A stretch of DNA of 64,000 nt, taken from contig CAKSTO010000003.1 of assembly GCA_934501115.1 (NCBI GenBank), positions 38,856 to 102,855 on the forward strand, read 5' to 3'. Each line of letters starts with the position of its first letter. Position 1 is the stretch's first letter. The notes beneath the pieces are model-generated. The model did no database searches and was not told the DNA's origin. It saw nothing but the letters and a program-made list of their open reading frames with translations. Both the position numbers and the translations under genes were made by a program. Origin of the DNA: an uncultured Faecalibacterium sp. (GTDB taxonomy: Bacteria > Bacillota > Clostridia > Oscillospirales > Ruminococcaceae). This document shows positions 25,933 to 34,280 of the stretch, in pieces.

Positions 25933-27195
25933 ATGGAATACGGACTCATCGGCGCAAAACTCGGCCACTCCTACTCTAAGATCATCCACGAGATGCTCTG
26001 CGGCTACCGCTACGACCTGTGCCCCCTGCCCACGGAGGAAGAGGCCCGGGCATTTCTGGCAAAGCGGCAGTTCAAGGCCATCAATGTGACCATCCCCTAT
26101 AAAAAGCTGGTGATGGAATACTGTTCCTACATCGACCCCCGCGCGAAGGCCATCGGAGCGGTGAACACGGTGGTGAACAAAAACGGCCTGCTCTACGGAT
26201 ACAATACCGATTATATGGGCTTTGCCCACCTGTGCGATGACCATGGGGTGGACTTTGCAGGCAAGACCGTGCTCATTCTGGGCACCGGCGGCACCCACAA
26301 CACCACCCGGGCGGTGGCGCTGGACAAGGGTGCGGCAAAGGTGCTGACCGTCAGCCGCCATCCCGACCCTGAAAAAGGCGAGCTGAGCTATGCCGAGGCC
26401 GTTTCCAGCGGGGCACAGATCGTCATCAACACCACCCCGGCGGGCATGTACCCCAATGTGGGGGTGTGCAATCTGGACGTTGCCGCCATGCCCGGCCTCG
26501 AAGCTGTGCTGGACGTGGTGTACAACCCCGACAAAACCGAGCTTGTCCTCCGCGCCGAGGAAGCAGGCGTGCCGGTGGCCGTGGGCGGCCTTGAAATGCT
26601 GGTGGCGCAGGCAGTGTATGCCGCAGAATATTTTCTGGATCGCAGGTTTGAGGATGCGCCGGTTGAGATCCGCCGCATCACCGCCGCACTGCGCCGGGAT
26701 ACGCTGAACATCGCCCTCATCGGGATGCCCTCCTGCGGCAAGACTACCCTCGGCAGGATGCTGGCAAAGCAGCTGGGGCGCACCTTTGTGGATCTGGATG
26801 AGGAGATCGTACGGGCGGACGGCCGCAGCATCCCGGATATCTTCGCCGCTGAGGGCGAGGACGGTTTCCGTGCAAAGGAGACTGCCGCCGCCCGCCGCTT
26901 CGGCAGGGAGAATCATCAGCTGCTCTCCTGCGGCGGCGGTGTGGTGAAGCGGGCGGAAAACCTGCGGGCGCTGCACCAGAACGGCGTGGTGCTGTTTATC
27001 GACCGGCCTGTGGAAACGCTGGCCGTGGGCGGGGAACGCCCGCTTTCTTCCAGCATGGACGCGCTGCGCCGGATGGAAGCCCAGCGCCGCCCGCTGTATC
27101 TGGCTGCGGCAGATGCTGTGATCCCGAACACCGGCACGCTGGAGGATGCTCTGCGTGCCGCCATGGAGGCACTGGATGAAATTTTTGATTCTTAA
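25933..27195 (+). CDS. aroE: Fused shikimate dehydrogenase - shikimate kinase
   Basis: 420 residues in two domains. Residues 1-250 are AroE: AKLGHSYSKIIHEML (substrate), NVTIPYKKL (catalytic Lys), GYNTDYMGF (catalytic Asp), LGTGGTHNTT (NADP site). Residues about 255-420 are AroK: IALIGMPSCGKTTLGRML (P-loop), FVDLDEEIVRADGRSIPDIF, CGGGVV and the RRPLYLAAAD lid end. The protein would do two successive steps, 3-dehydroshikimate to shikimate to shikimate-3-phosphate. The fusion is unusual and replaces two separate genes. Its end overlaps aroQ by 20 bases. Confidence 0.93.
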   Translation: MEYGLIGAKLGHSYSKIIHEMLCGYRYDLCPLPTEEEARAFLAKRQFKAINVTIPYKKLVMEYCSYIDPRAKAIGAVNTVVNKNGLLYGYNTDYMGFAHLCDDHGVDFAGKTVLILGTGGTHNTTRAVALDKGAAKVLTVSRHPDPEKGELSYAEAVSSGAQIVINTTPAGMYPNVGVCNLDVAAMPGLEAVLDVVYNPDKTELVLRAEEAGVPVAVGGLEMLVAQAVYAAEYFLDRRFEDAPVEIRRITAALRRDTLNIALIGMPSCGKTTLGRMLAKQLGRTFVDLDEEIVRADGRSIPDIFAAEGEDGFRAKETAAARRFGRENHQLLSCGGGVVKRAENLRALHQNGVVLFIDRPVETLAVGGERPLSSSMDALRRMEAQRRPLYLAAADAVIPNTGTLEDALRAAMEALDEIFDS

Positions 27196-27640
27196 CGGTC
27201 CGAACCTCAATCTCATGCGCTGGTCAGAGCCGGGCGTGCCCGGCGAGCTGGACTACAACGCCATCATGGACTATGTGCAGGCAGGCTGTGAGCAGCTGGG
27301 CATCGAGACCGACTGCTGCCAAACGAACCACGAAGGCGACCTTGTGGACGAAATTCAGGCGGCGGCCGGCCGGGTGGACGGCATCGTGCTCAACCCCGGA
27401 GCCTATGCATTTTACAGCGTGGCCATTCTGGATGCGCTGCGCCTGTGCGGCGTGCCCGCCGTGGAAGTGATGCTGCGTGCCCCGGACGAGCGCGAGCCCT
27501 TCCGCAAGACAGATGTGGTATCCTTTGGCTGTCAGGGGCACTTCATCGGCGAAGGCCCGCAGGGCTACCTGCACGCCTGCATCTATCTGGCGCAGCTGCT
27601 GCGCACCGACGGCTCCAGCAAGGCGCATATCGTGATGTAA
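27176..27640 (+). CDS. aroQ: Type II 3-dehydroquinase-like protein (AroQ) with altered active site
   Basis: 154 residues from ATG 27176, inside the end of aroE/aroK. The fold signature FLILNGPNLN and the QTNHEGDLVDEIQ, VLNPGAYAF and EREPFR blocks clearly place it in type II dehydroquinases, which turn 3-dehydroquinate into 3-dehydroshikimate. But where active enzymes have REPxxYG the sequence is SEPGVPG, and where they have EVHxSN it is EVMLRA; the lid Tyr and catalytic His (Mycobacterium Tyr24, His101) are missing, as is His81. Retained are the Asn of NPG and both Arg of REPFR. It may be inactive, divergent, or have another job. Confidence 0.85.
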   Translation: MKFLILNGPNLNLMRWSEPGVPGELDYNAIMDYVQAGCEQLGIETDCCQTNHEGDLVDEIQAAAGRVDGIVLNPGAYAFYSVAILDALRLCGVPAVEVMLRAPDEREPFRKTDVVSFGCQGHFIGEGPQGYLHACIYLAQLLRTDGSSKAHIVM

Positions 27641-27661
27641 AAACGAAAGGAAATTATCACT

Positions 27662-28678
27662 ATGATCATCTCCACCAAAAAAGGGACTCCGAAGGACGAA
27701 CTGGAAAAGATCGTTGACAAATTCGAGAAGCAGGGTCTGGACGTGACCCTCATCACCGGCAAGGACTACAACGTGTTCGGTCTGGTGGGCGACACCACCA
27801 AGATCGACGAGCGGGACGTGCTGGCAAACCCGTGGATCGACAACGTTACCCGCGTGTCTGCGCCCTATAAGCGCGCAAACCGCCTGTTCCACCCGGCAGA
27901 TTCGGTCATCGACTGCGGCGGCGTGAAGATCGGCGGCAAGGAAAAGATCGCCGTCATGGCAGGCCCCTGCAGCATCGAGGGCGCAGAGCAGGCTCTGCGC
28001 ATTGCACAGGGCGTCAAGGCCGGCGGTGCCACCCTGTTCCGCGGCGGCGCTTACAAGCCCCGCACCTCTCCCTACTCCTTCCAGGGCCTTGAGACCGAGG
28101 GCATTCTGGACATGGTAAAGGCCCGCGAGGCCACCGGCATGCCCATCGTCTCCGAGCTGATGAGCGAGGACCGCATCCCGGAGTTTGAGGAGTATGTGGA
28201 CGTGGTGCAGATCGGTGCCCGCAACATGCAGAACTTCCAGCTGCTCAAGGCCGTGGGCAAGATGCACAAGCCGGTGCTGCTCAAGCGCGGCCTGTGCAAC
28301 ACCATCGAGGAGTGGATCATGAGCGCCGAGTACATCATGGCCGGCGGCAACGAGCAGGTCATCCTGTGCGAGCGCGGCATCCGCACCTTTGAAAAGTACA
28401 CCCGCAATACCCTCGACCTGTCCGCTGTGCCCATCATCCACGAAAAGACCCACCTGCCCATCATCGTGGATCCCAGCCACGCCACCGGCAAGGCAAACCT
28501 TGTGGAGCCCATGATGATCGCTGCTGTGGCCGCCGGTGCCGACGGTCTGGAGGTGGAGGTGCACTACGACCCCCAGCACGCATGGAGCGACGGTGCCCAG
28601 TGCCTGACCCCGGACAGCTTTGCACAGGCCATGGCAAAGTGCCGTCAGGTAGCATGGGCCATTGGCCGGGATATGTAA
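27662..28678 (+). CDS. aroF: 3-deoxy-7-phosphoheptulonate (DAHP) synthase
   Basis: 338 residues. Residues 1-70 are a ferredoxin-like regulatory domain (MIISTKKGTPKDELEKIVDK) as in Thermotoga-type enzymes, which bind Tyr or Phe there. The barrel carries AVMAGPCSIEG, RGGAYKPRTSPYSFQG, LLKRGLCNT and IIVDPSHATGK (metal and substrate sites). It condenses PEP with erythrose-4-phosphate, the entry step of the pathway. GAAAGGAAA precedes it 21 bases after aroQ. Confidence 0.95.
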   Translation: MIISTKKGTPKDELEKIVDKFEKQGLDVTLITGKDYNVFGLVGDTTKIDERDVLANPWIDNVTRVSAPYKRANRLFHPADSVIDCGGVKIGGKEKIAVMAGPCSIEGAEQALRIAQGVKAGGATLFRGGAYKPRTSPYSFQGLETEGILDMVKAREATGMPIVSELMSEDRIPEFEEYVDVVQIGARNMQNFQLLKAVGKMHKPVLLKRGLCNTIEEWIMSAEYIMAGGNEQVILCERGIRTFEKYTRNTLDLSAVPIIHEKTHLPIIVDPSHATGKANLVEPMMIAAVAAGADGLEVEVHYDPQHAWSDGAQCLTPDSFAQAMAKCRQVAWAIGRDM

Positions 28679-28684
28679 CGGCCT

Positions 28685-29959
28685 ATGCTGGTAACGATTC
28701 AAAACGCGCGTCCCGTGGGCGGCACCATCACCGCCCCGCCCAGCAAAAGCATGGCGCACCGGGCGGTGCTCTGCGCCGCGCTGGCCGAAGGGCGCAGCCA
28801 TATCACCAATCTGGAATTCAGCAAGGACATCTCTGCCACGCTGGGTGCAGCGGCACAGCTGTGCGCCCGTGTGCGCACCGGCACAGACGATGCCGTGGTG
28901 GAAGGTCTGGGGCATTTTGTGCCCCTCGCCGCGCCGGTGGACTGCTGCGAGAGCGGCAGCACCCTGCGCTTCCTCATCCCCATCGCCAGCCTGACCGGAC
29001 AGGCTGTGACCTTTACCGGCCGCGGGCGGCTGATGGAGCGGCCGCAGTCGGTGTATGAGGCTCTGTACCGGGAGCAGGGTCTGCGGTTTGAGCAGAGCGC
29101 TTCCGGCTTGACCGTAGAGGGCGCACTGACCCCCGGCGAGTACCGGCTGGCAGGCAACGTGTCCAGCCAGTTCATCAGCGGGCTGCTGTTTGCCCTGCCC
29201 CTGCTGGCCGGAGAAAGCACCCTGCATCTCATCCCGCCGGTGGAGAGCCGCAGCTACATCGACATGACCCGCTCGGTGCAGGCGGCTTTTGGCGTCGAGA
29301 GCCGCTGGCAGGACGAAAACACCCTTGTTCTCCCGGGCGGGCAGACCTACCACCCCTGCGGCTATACCGTAGAGGGCGATTACAGTCAGGCCGCATTCCC
29401 GGCGGTGCTGGGTGCAGTGTGCGGCGGCGTGACCATCACCGGCCTTGCCCCGGACACCCTGCAGGGAGACGCCGCAATTCTGGACATCCTGCGCCGGTGC
29501 GGGGCAAGGTTCACCCGCACGGCAGAGGGCATCTCTTTTGAAAAAGCCCCCCTGCACGGGGTGGACATCGACCTTGCGGACTGCCCCGACCTTGGCCCTG
29601 TGCTCATGGTGCTGGGGCTGCTGTGCGAGGGCACCACGGTCATCCGCAACGCAGAGCGGCTGCGCCTGAAGGAGAGCGACCGCATCGCCGCCATGGAGGC
29701 CGAGCTGCGCGCAGTGGGCGGCATCGTGGAAAGCGAGGGCGGCACCATCACGGTGCAGGGCTGCGCAGGCGGGCTGCACGCCCCGGCGGGCGTTTTGCAC
29801 GGCCACAACGACCATCGGGTGGTCATGAGCCTTGCGGTGCTGGCACTCAGCACAGGCATCCCCCTGACGGTGGACGATGCCGAAGCCATCACAAAAAGCT
29901 GGCCGAATTTCTTTGAAGCCATCAAGCCCTTGGGCGCGGAGGTGGAATATGTTGGATAA
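28685..29959 (+). CDS. aroA: 3-phosphoshikimate 1-carboxyvinyltransferase (EPSP synthase)
   Basis: 424 residues. PPSKSMAHRAVLCAAL (PEP and shikimate-phosphate site), ESGSTLRFLIPIA near residue 80, and LRLKESDRIAAMEAELRAVGG near 325 are the family signatures. DGDYSQ-type EGDYSQAAFP carries the central Asp-region. It adds enolpyruvyl to shikimate-3-phosphate. Its last 11 bases overlap tyrA. Confidence 0.96.
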   Translation: MLVTIQNARPVGGTITAPPSKSMAHRAVLCAALAEGRSHITNLEFSKDISATLGAAAQLCARVRTGTDDAVVEGLGHFVPLAAPVDCCESGSTLRFLIPIASLTGQAVTFTGRGRLMERPQSVYEALYREQGLRFEQSASGLTVEGALTPGEYRLAGNVSSQFISGLLFALPLLAGESTLHLIPPVESRSYIDMTRSVQAAFGVESRWQDENTLVLPGGQTYHPCGYTVEGDYSQAAFPAVLGAVCGGVTITGLAPDTLQGDAAILDILRRCGARFTRTAEGISFEKAPLHGVDIDLADCPDLGPVLMVLGLLCEGTTVIRNAERLRLKESDRIAAMEAELRAVGGIVESEGGTITVQGCAGGLHAPAGVLHGHNDHRVVMSLAVLALSTGIPLTVDDAEAITKSWPNFFEAIKPLGAEVEYVG

Positions 29960-30812
29960 AACAAAACGTTATCTCGTGGTAGGCCTTGGTCTGCTGGGCG
30001 GCAAATATGCGCTGGAGCTGACGAAAGCCGGCTTCCACGTGGACGGCATCAACCGCAGCGAGGGGCATTTGCAGTACGCTCTCAGCCACGGCTATATCGC
30101 CAGCGGCAAGACCCATGATTTTGAGGATCTTGTGCAGCAGGCCGACCACATCATCTTCGGGTTGTACCCCACAGCCCTCATCGAGTGGTTCCGCACCTAC
30201 GGGCATCTGCTCAAGCACGGCTGCATTTTTACGGACGTGTCCGGCGTTAAGACCGGCCTTGTGGAGCCGGTGCAGGCCATGTGCCCGGCAGGCGTGGAGT
30301 TCATTGCCAGCCACCCCATGGCAGGCCGCGAGACTTCCAGCGTGGAGCACGCCGCCGAGGTGAATTTTGCCCCCGCCAACTTCATCATCACCCCCACCGA
30401 AAAGAACACCCCGGAGGCCATCCAGTGGGCAAAGGAGCTGGCCGGGGTGCTGGGCTTCCACCACATCTGCACCCTGACCGTGCAGGAGCATGACCGGATG
30501 ATCGGCTATGTGAGCCAGCTGTGCCATGCCATCGCCGTGAGCCTGATGTGCGCCAACGACAATTCTTCGCTGTGCGAGTACACCGGCGACTCCTTCCGGG
30601 ATCTGACCCGCATTGCACGCATCAACGATAAAATGTGGGCGGAACTGTTTTTGTGGAACAAGGAGAACCTCATCAGCGAGATCGACCAGTTCGATGCAGC
30701 GCTGCACGAAATGCGCGATGCCCTTGTGGCGGATGACCGTGACAGGCTGGAAGAAATGTTCCGTCTGTCCACCCAGCGCCGTGCGGCCTTTGACAAAAAG
30801 CTGCCCGAATAA
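29949..30812 (+). CDS. tyrA: Prephenate dehydrogenase
   Basis: 287 residues from ATG 29949, overlapping aroA; upstream in-frame codons lack a ribosome site. YLVVGLGLLGGKYALEL is the NAD site; FTDVSGVKTG, ASHPMAGRE (substrate) and the His in LTVQEHDRMIGYVSQLCHA are typical. It makes 4-hydroxyphenylpyruvate for tyrosine. It has no ACT domain, so feedback must come from elsewhere. Last biosynthetic gene of the operon. Confidence 0.94.
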   Translation: MLDKTKRYLVVGLGLLGGKYALELTKAGFHVDGINRSEGHLQYALSHGYIASGKTHDFEDLVQQADHIIFGLYPTALIEWFRTYGHLLKHGCIFTDVSGVKTGLVEPVQAMCPAGVEFIASHPMAGRETSSVEHAAEVNFAPANFIITPTEKNTPEAIQWAKELAGVLGFHHICTLTVQEHDRMIGYVSQLCHAIAVSLMCANDNSSLCEYTGDSFRDLTRIARINDKMWAELFLWNKENLISEIDQFDAALHEMRDALVADDRDRLEEMFRLSTQRRAAFDKKLPE

Positions 30813-30830
30813 AAACCGGAGGTGCTCCCT

Positions 30831-31787
30831 ATGCCCAAGCAGGAAGGCCAGAAATCCAAGCTCTTGACCCTTTTGCGCATTTTTGAACAAAAAACGGACG
30901 AAGAACACCGGCTCAATGTGCCGCAGCTGGTGGAGCTGCTGGAACAGCAGGGCATCCTTGCCGAGCGCAAAAGCATTTACAGCGACATCGAGACGCTGCG
31001 CAGTCTGGGCTATGAGATCCAGCTGCAGCGGGGGCGCGGCGGCGGCTACTGGCTGGCCAGCCGCACCTTTGAGCTTTCGGAGCTGAAGCTGCTGGTGGAT
31101 GCCGTGCAGTCCAGCAAGGTGGTGTCTGCCCGCACCAGCAGCAGGCTCATCCATAAGCTGGAGGCTCTCTGCTCCGACTACGAGGGCACCCAGCTGCAGC
31201 GTCAGGTGTATGTGGACGGACGCCCCAAAAGCGACAGCCAGACGCTGCTGTACAGCATCGACGCCCTGCACAGCGCCATCAATGCGGGCAGAATGGTGAG
31301 CTTCCGCTACAAAGCGGACGGCACCCGTACGGTCAGTCCGTGGCAGCTGGCATGGGACGGCGGGTGCTACTACCTCATTGCCTATCAGGACGAGAAAAGC
31401 CCCGCAGGCATCCGGAATTACCGGGTGGACCGCATGGCCGGTGTCACAGTGCTGGCCGAAGCCCGGCGCGGCAAAGCCGAGTTCCGCAGCTTCGACCTGC
31501 CCGCCTACCTGCGCAAGCACTTCAATATGTTCGGCGGCACCGAATACCGGGTCACCCTGCGCTGCTCGGCTGACCTTGAAGCGGCCATGAAAGACCGCTT
31601 TGGCAAAAGCATCCTGCTGGTGCCGGAGGCGGATGGCCGCTTCCATTTTGACGTGCCGGTCTGCGTCAGCCCCCAGTTCTACGGCTGGGTCTGCGGCTTT
31701 GGCGGCAAGGTGGAAGTGACCGCCCCCGCCGAGGTGCGCAAAGGCCTGCGGGAGATGGCAGAAAAATTAGCGGAGATGCACGCCTGA
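30831..31787 (+). CDS. WYL-domain transcriptional regulator
   Basis: 318 residues from ATG 30831 with GGAGGTG seven bases upstream. Residues 1-65 are a winged helix (KSIYSDIETLRSLGYEIQLQ), followed by a linker and the WYL domain (SPWQLAWDGGCYYLIAYQ, then NYRVDRM, residues about 165-210) and a C-terminal WCX part. WYL proteins bind nucleic acids or small ligands. Eighteen bases after tyrA, so it probably shares the aromatic operon transcript and might report on it; target unknown. Confidence 0.88.
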   Translation: MPKQEGQKSKLLTLLRIFEQKTDEEHRLNVPQLVELLEQQGILAERKSIYSDIETLRSLGYEIQLQRGRGGGYWLASRTFELSELKLLVDAVQSSKVVSARTSSRLIHKLEALCSDYEGTQLQRQVYVDGRPKSDSQTLLYSIDALHSAINAGRMVSFRYKADGTRTVSPWQLAWDGGCYYLIAYQDEKSPAGIRNYRVDRMAGVTVLAEARRGKAEFRSFDLPAYLRKHFNMFGGTEYRVTLRCSADLEAAMKDRFGKSILLVPEADGRFHFDVPVCVSPQFYGWVCGFGGKVEVTAPAEVRKGLREMAEKLAEMHA

Positions 31788-31795
31788 AAGCAGGA

Positions 31796-31870
31796 ATGCG
31801 CGCCGCGCTGCTTTGTGCAAAAACATTTTTTGATCGGATGGCTCAGGGAGATCTGCGGATCTGTCTGGGC
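31796..31870 (+). repeat. CTGCGG-loop 3' module (half element) after the WYL gene
   Basis: Starts nine bases after the stop. The lead GAATGCGCGCCGCGCTGCTTTG is shared with 5562 (two blocks of it, 17 and 5 bases). The stem 31841-31852 / 31859-31870 has one mismatch and the loop CTGCGG, then CTTTTTATTT. Likely terminator of the aromatic operon. The rest of the gap to 32171 has a C10 run, a promoter and a folded leader, listed separately. Confidence 0.65.
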
Positions 31871-31977
31871 TTTTTATTTGCGCCGCCAAAGATTCTCTGC
31901 AATTTTTGTGCAGGTTTGCCCTGTCATTCTGCTGCAAAATCCCGGCACTTTTTGTGCTTAATGCACGAAAATGCATA

Positions 31978-31987
31978 CCCCCCCCCC
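31978..31987 (+). repeat. C10 homopolymer upstream of the secreted repeat protein promoter
   Basis: Ten C in a row, 21 bases before the -35 box at 32009. Length change by slippage would shift upstream sequences relative to the promoter. The other secreted beta-helix gene in the window has its own G/C run in the coding frame. Confidence 0.7.
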
Positions 31988-32008
31988 AGAAGCACCCGAC
32001 ATTTGGGA

Positions 32009-32038
32009 TTGACATCCGCAGGGGTGCAGCACTATACT
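32009..32038 (+). promoter_or_regulatory. Promoter of the second secreted repeat protein
   Basis: TTGACA (32009-32014), 18 bases, TATACT (32033-32038). The spacer contains CCGCAGGGGTGC, close to CCGCACCGGGGTGC in the promoter of the other secreted protein. Start of transcription near 32045. Confidence 0.7.
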
Positions 32039-32048
32039 TGTGCCGCAA

Positions 32049-32142
32049 AGAGACGCCTGGCATAAAAATGCGCATCTATGTGTTTTTATGCCATGAGATC
32101 CCGGCTTTTGCTGGTTTCGTTTCCGGTAACGTTCGCGTCTCT
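32049..32142 (+). promoter_or_regulatory. Folded multi-helix RNA leader (possible cis-regulatory RNA)
   Basis: A closing stem AGAGACGC (32049-32056) / GCGTCTCT (32135-32142) encloses three hairpins: TGGCATAAAAA / TTTTTATGCCA (32058-32093, with an extra CGCA / TGTG pair inside), CCGGC-TTTT-GCTGG (32101-32114) and CGTT / AACG (32118-32131). It lies wholly in the leader, 17 bases before the ribosome site. It matches no riboswitch I recognise. Confidence 0.55.
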
Positions 32143-32171
32143 GTGAACTTCTAAGTTTGGAGGGTTTTGCA

Positions 32172-34181
32172 ATGAGGAAAAACGTGAAAAAACAGCTTGC
32201 CTTGCGGGTGCTGTCCACAGCGGCGTTGATGGCTATGGTCTCGTCCATCGCCACAGCGGCATTTGCAGATACCTACGACCTGAACACGGGCAGTGTGACG
32301 GTGGAGACCAAAGATGACGGCTATACCTATGTGACGCAGGAGAACAATGACGCTACTTTGGACGGTTATAAGGACACGGACCCGAACGGCGTCACCATTA
32401 CCAGCTACGGCAAGCAAACTTCAAATACCATCACGGTGGAGACGGCAAAAGATCAGACCACCAATGTGACCCTGAAGGATGTGCACATTGAGCCAAAAAA
32501 AGCGTGGAGTTCTGACCCCGCACCCATCGAGATCAAAGGCGATGGCAACACCAACCTTGAGCTGAATGGTGATAATACCGTTCTCAGCGGCAACTCACAA
32601 CACGCCGCCATCGAAAAAGCGGACAAATACGGCAATGGCACCCTGACCATCAAGGACGATAAGAATGATGATGGTTCCCCCAAGGAAGAAAAAGACGAAA
32701 ACGGAAATGCCATTGGCGGGGATACCGGCAAGCTGCTGGCAGGCGGCTTCTGTGATGGTGCCGGTATCGGCGGCGGTGGAACCGATGACACTGCCTGCAC
32801 TTCCCATATCACGATCACCGGCGGAGACATCACGGCCCGTGGTGGTTATCACGAGAGTGCCGGTATCGGCGGCGGCTCCCACGGAACAGGTACAAACATC
32901 CGCATTGAAGGAAATGCTCACGTCATCGCAAGCGGTGACGGCGGCGCAGCCATTGGCGGCGGTGTCGGATGCGGCAACGATGTTACCATTGCCGGAGACG
33001 CCGTTGTGAACGCTTACAGCGAGTACGGCGCAGGCATTGGTGATGGATGCTCAAACCCTCTTGATAGAAATTCCACCACCAACATCACGATCACCGACAA
33101 CGCAAAAGTCCACGCCGAAGCAAAAAACGGCGGCGCAGCGATCGGTTCCAGTGAGAATCCTTCCTGGAATCAGAATATCACGATTGAAAAAAACGCCAAT
33201 GTGACCGCAGTCGGTTCTAATACCGGTGTTGCGATCGGAACCTGTTATGCCAATGGCACCACCTCGATCCAGATCACCGGCGGAACGGTCAATGCAATCA
33301 ATTCCTACCACGAAAACGCACGCCCAGCGATTGGAGGAATGGTATCTGCTGACAAGGAGAACGGCAGTGTCGACATTACGATCAACAGCAGTACCGGAGA
33401 CACGGTCGTCAATGCGTATACATTTACTGGCAGCAATCCCCCTGCGATTGGTTTTATCAACCTCAATTACGGCGGCGGAGGCTGGAGCTATGTTTATGAG
33501 TATAATCTTTCGGACGGTGCAGACTACAACGAAGATGGTTCTTCCAAGCTGGGAGAGACGCATTCCGCTATTATCAATTACTACAAAGATGCATCTGTGA
33601 CCAAGGAGAAACTGAATCTTTCGGACACCTTGGATTCCCTTGCCAAGTTTGATGACTATTGGGACGATCACTGCGAGATCACCGGCGGCACCCTCACCAA
33701 GGTCGTCCACAACCGCAAGTACATGGACGAGAACCCCAGCATTGACACCAGCAAGCTGGAAAACAGCGACCTGCACGACTGGAAGCTGGTGGGCAAGGTC
33801 GTGGAGCCTACGCTGGAAAAGGAAGGCTATGCAGACTACATCTGCGGCATTGACAAGTGCGGCCAGACCATGCATGTGGTGCTGCCCAAACTGACCCCGG
33901 AGGAGATGCGCGAGGTCGGCGTGATCTACTGGGATACCGCCGCACAGGCTGCCCCGGCAGCCCTGCAGGGCAAGGTGCTCTCGGCAGATGAGCAGACCGC
34001 GACGGCAGAAAAAGCACAGGTCGAGTCCCTGCTGGCAGACAAGGCAAACTGGAAGCTGGCGGAGGACGTGGGCGATTTGAAGATCCACCCTGCTGCAGAC
34101 GCTGCGGGCACGGTCTATGAGCAGGCCGTGAAGGCGAGCGGCTGCCAATATTACGTCATCGCCAACGTGACGGCACAGTAA
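32172..34181 (+). CDS. Secreted beta-helix-like repeat protein
   Basis: 669 residues from ATG 32172 (GGAGGG upstream). The signal peptide LRVLSTAALMAMVSSIATAAFA ends before DTYDLNTG. The body has GAGIGGG / GAAIGGG repeats with ITITGGDITARGG, NIRIEGNAHV, DVTIAGDAVV, NITITDNAKVHAEA, an irregular period that suggests a right-handed beta-helix with a glycine-rich turn (residues about 190-400). The C-terminal part has a YADYICGIDKCGQTMHVVLP strand pair. No LPXTG, SLH or membrane anchor is visible, so it is secreted or bound otherwise. Not paralogous end-to-end with the protein at 20063-22215, but the same type. Function unknown. Confidence 0.85.
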   Translation: MRKNVKKQLALRVLSTAALMAMVSSIATAAFADTYDLNTGSVTVETKDDGYTYVTQENNDATLDGYKDTDPNGVTITSYGKQTSNTITVETAKDQTTNVTLKDVHIEPKKAWSSDPAPIEIKGDGNTNLELNGDNTVLSGNSQHAAIEKADKYGNGTLTIKDDKNDDGSPKEEKDENGNAIGGDTGKLLAGGFCDGAGIGGGGTDDTACTSHITITGGDITARGGYHESAGIGGGSHGTGTNIRIEGNAHVIASGDGGAAIGGGVGCGNDVTIAGDAVVNAYSEYGAGIGDGCSNPLDRNSTTNITITDNAKVHAEAKNGGAAIGSSENPSWNQNITIEKNANVTAVGSNTGVAIGTCYANGTTSIQITGGTVNAINSYHENARPAIGGMVSADKENGSVDITINSSTGDTVVNAYTFTGSNPPAIGFINLNYGGGGWSYVYEYNLSDGADYNEDGSSKLGETHSAIINYYKDASVTKEKLNLSDTLDSLAKFDDYWDDHCEITGGTLTKVVHNRKYMDENPSIDTSKLENSDLHDWKLVGKVVEPTLEKEGYADYICGIDKCGQTMHVVLPKLTPEEMREVGVIYWDTAAQAAPAALQGKVLSADEQTATAEKAQVESLLADKANWKLAEDVGDLKIHPAADAAGTVYEQAVKASGCQYYVIANVTAQ

Positions 34182-34230
34182 ATACTGCCTCCTCTGCCGT
34201 GCTGACCGCAAGCGGTGCGGCAGATTTCTC

Positions 34231-34280
34231 AAAAAGAGGGACGGATGCACATCATCGAGTGCGTCCGTCCCTCTTTTTTA
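34231..34280. terminator. Strong bidirectional terminator
   Basis: Twenty-base stem from AAAAAGAGGGACGGATGCAC to its complement at 34259-34278, with T runs on both strands. It ends the secreted protein transcript and, on the minus strand, overlaps the stop codon of the AAA gene. Confidence 0.9.

Noticed and set aside
31978..31987. C10 run as part of a CRISPR or repeat array
   Set aside because: There are no repeated spacers or direct repeats around it; it is a single homopolymer.
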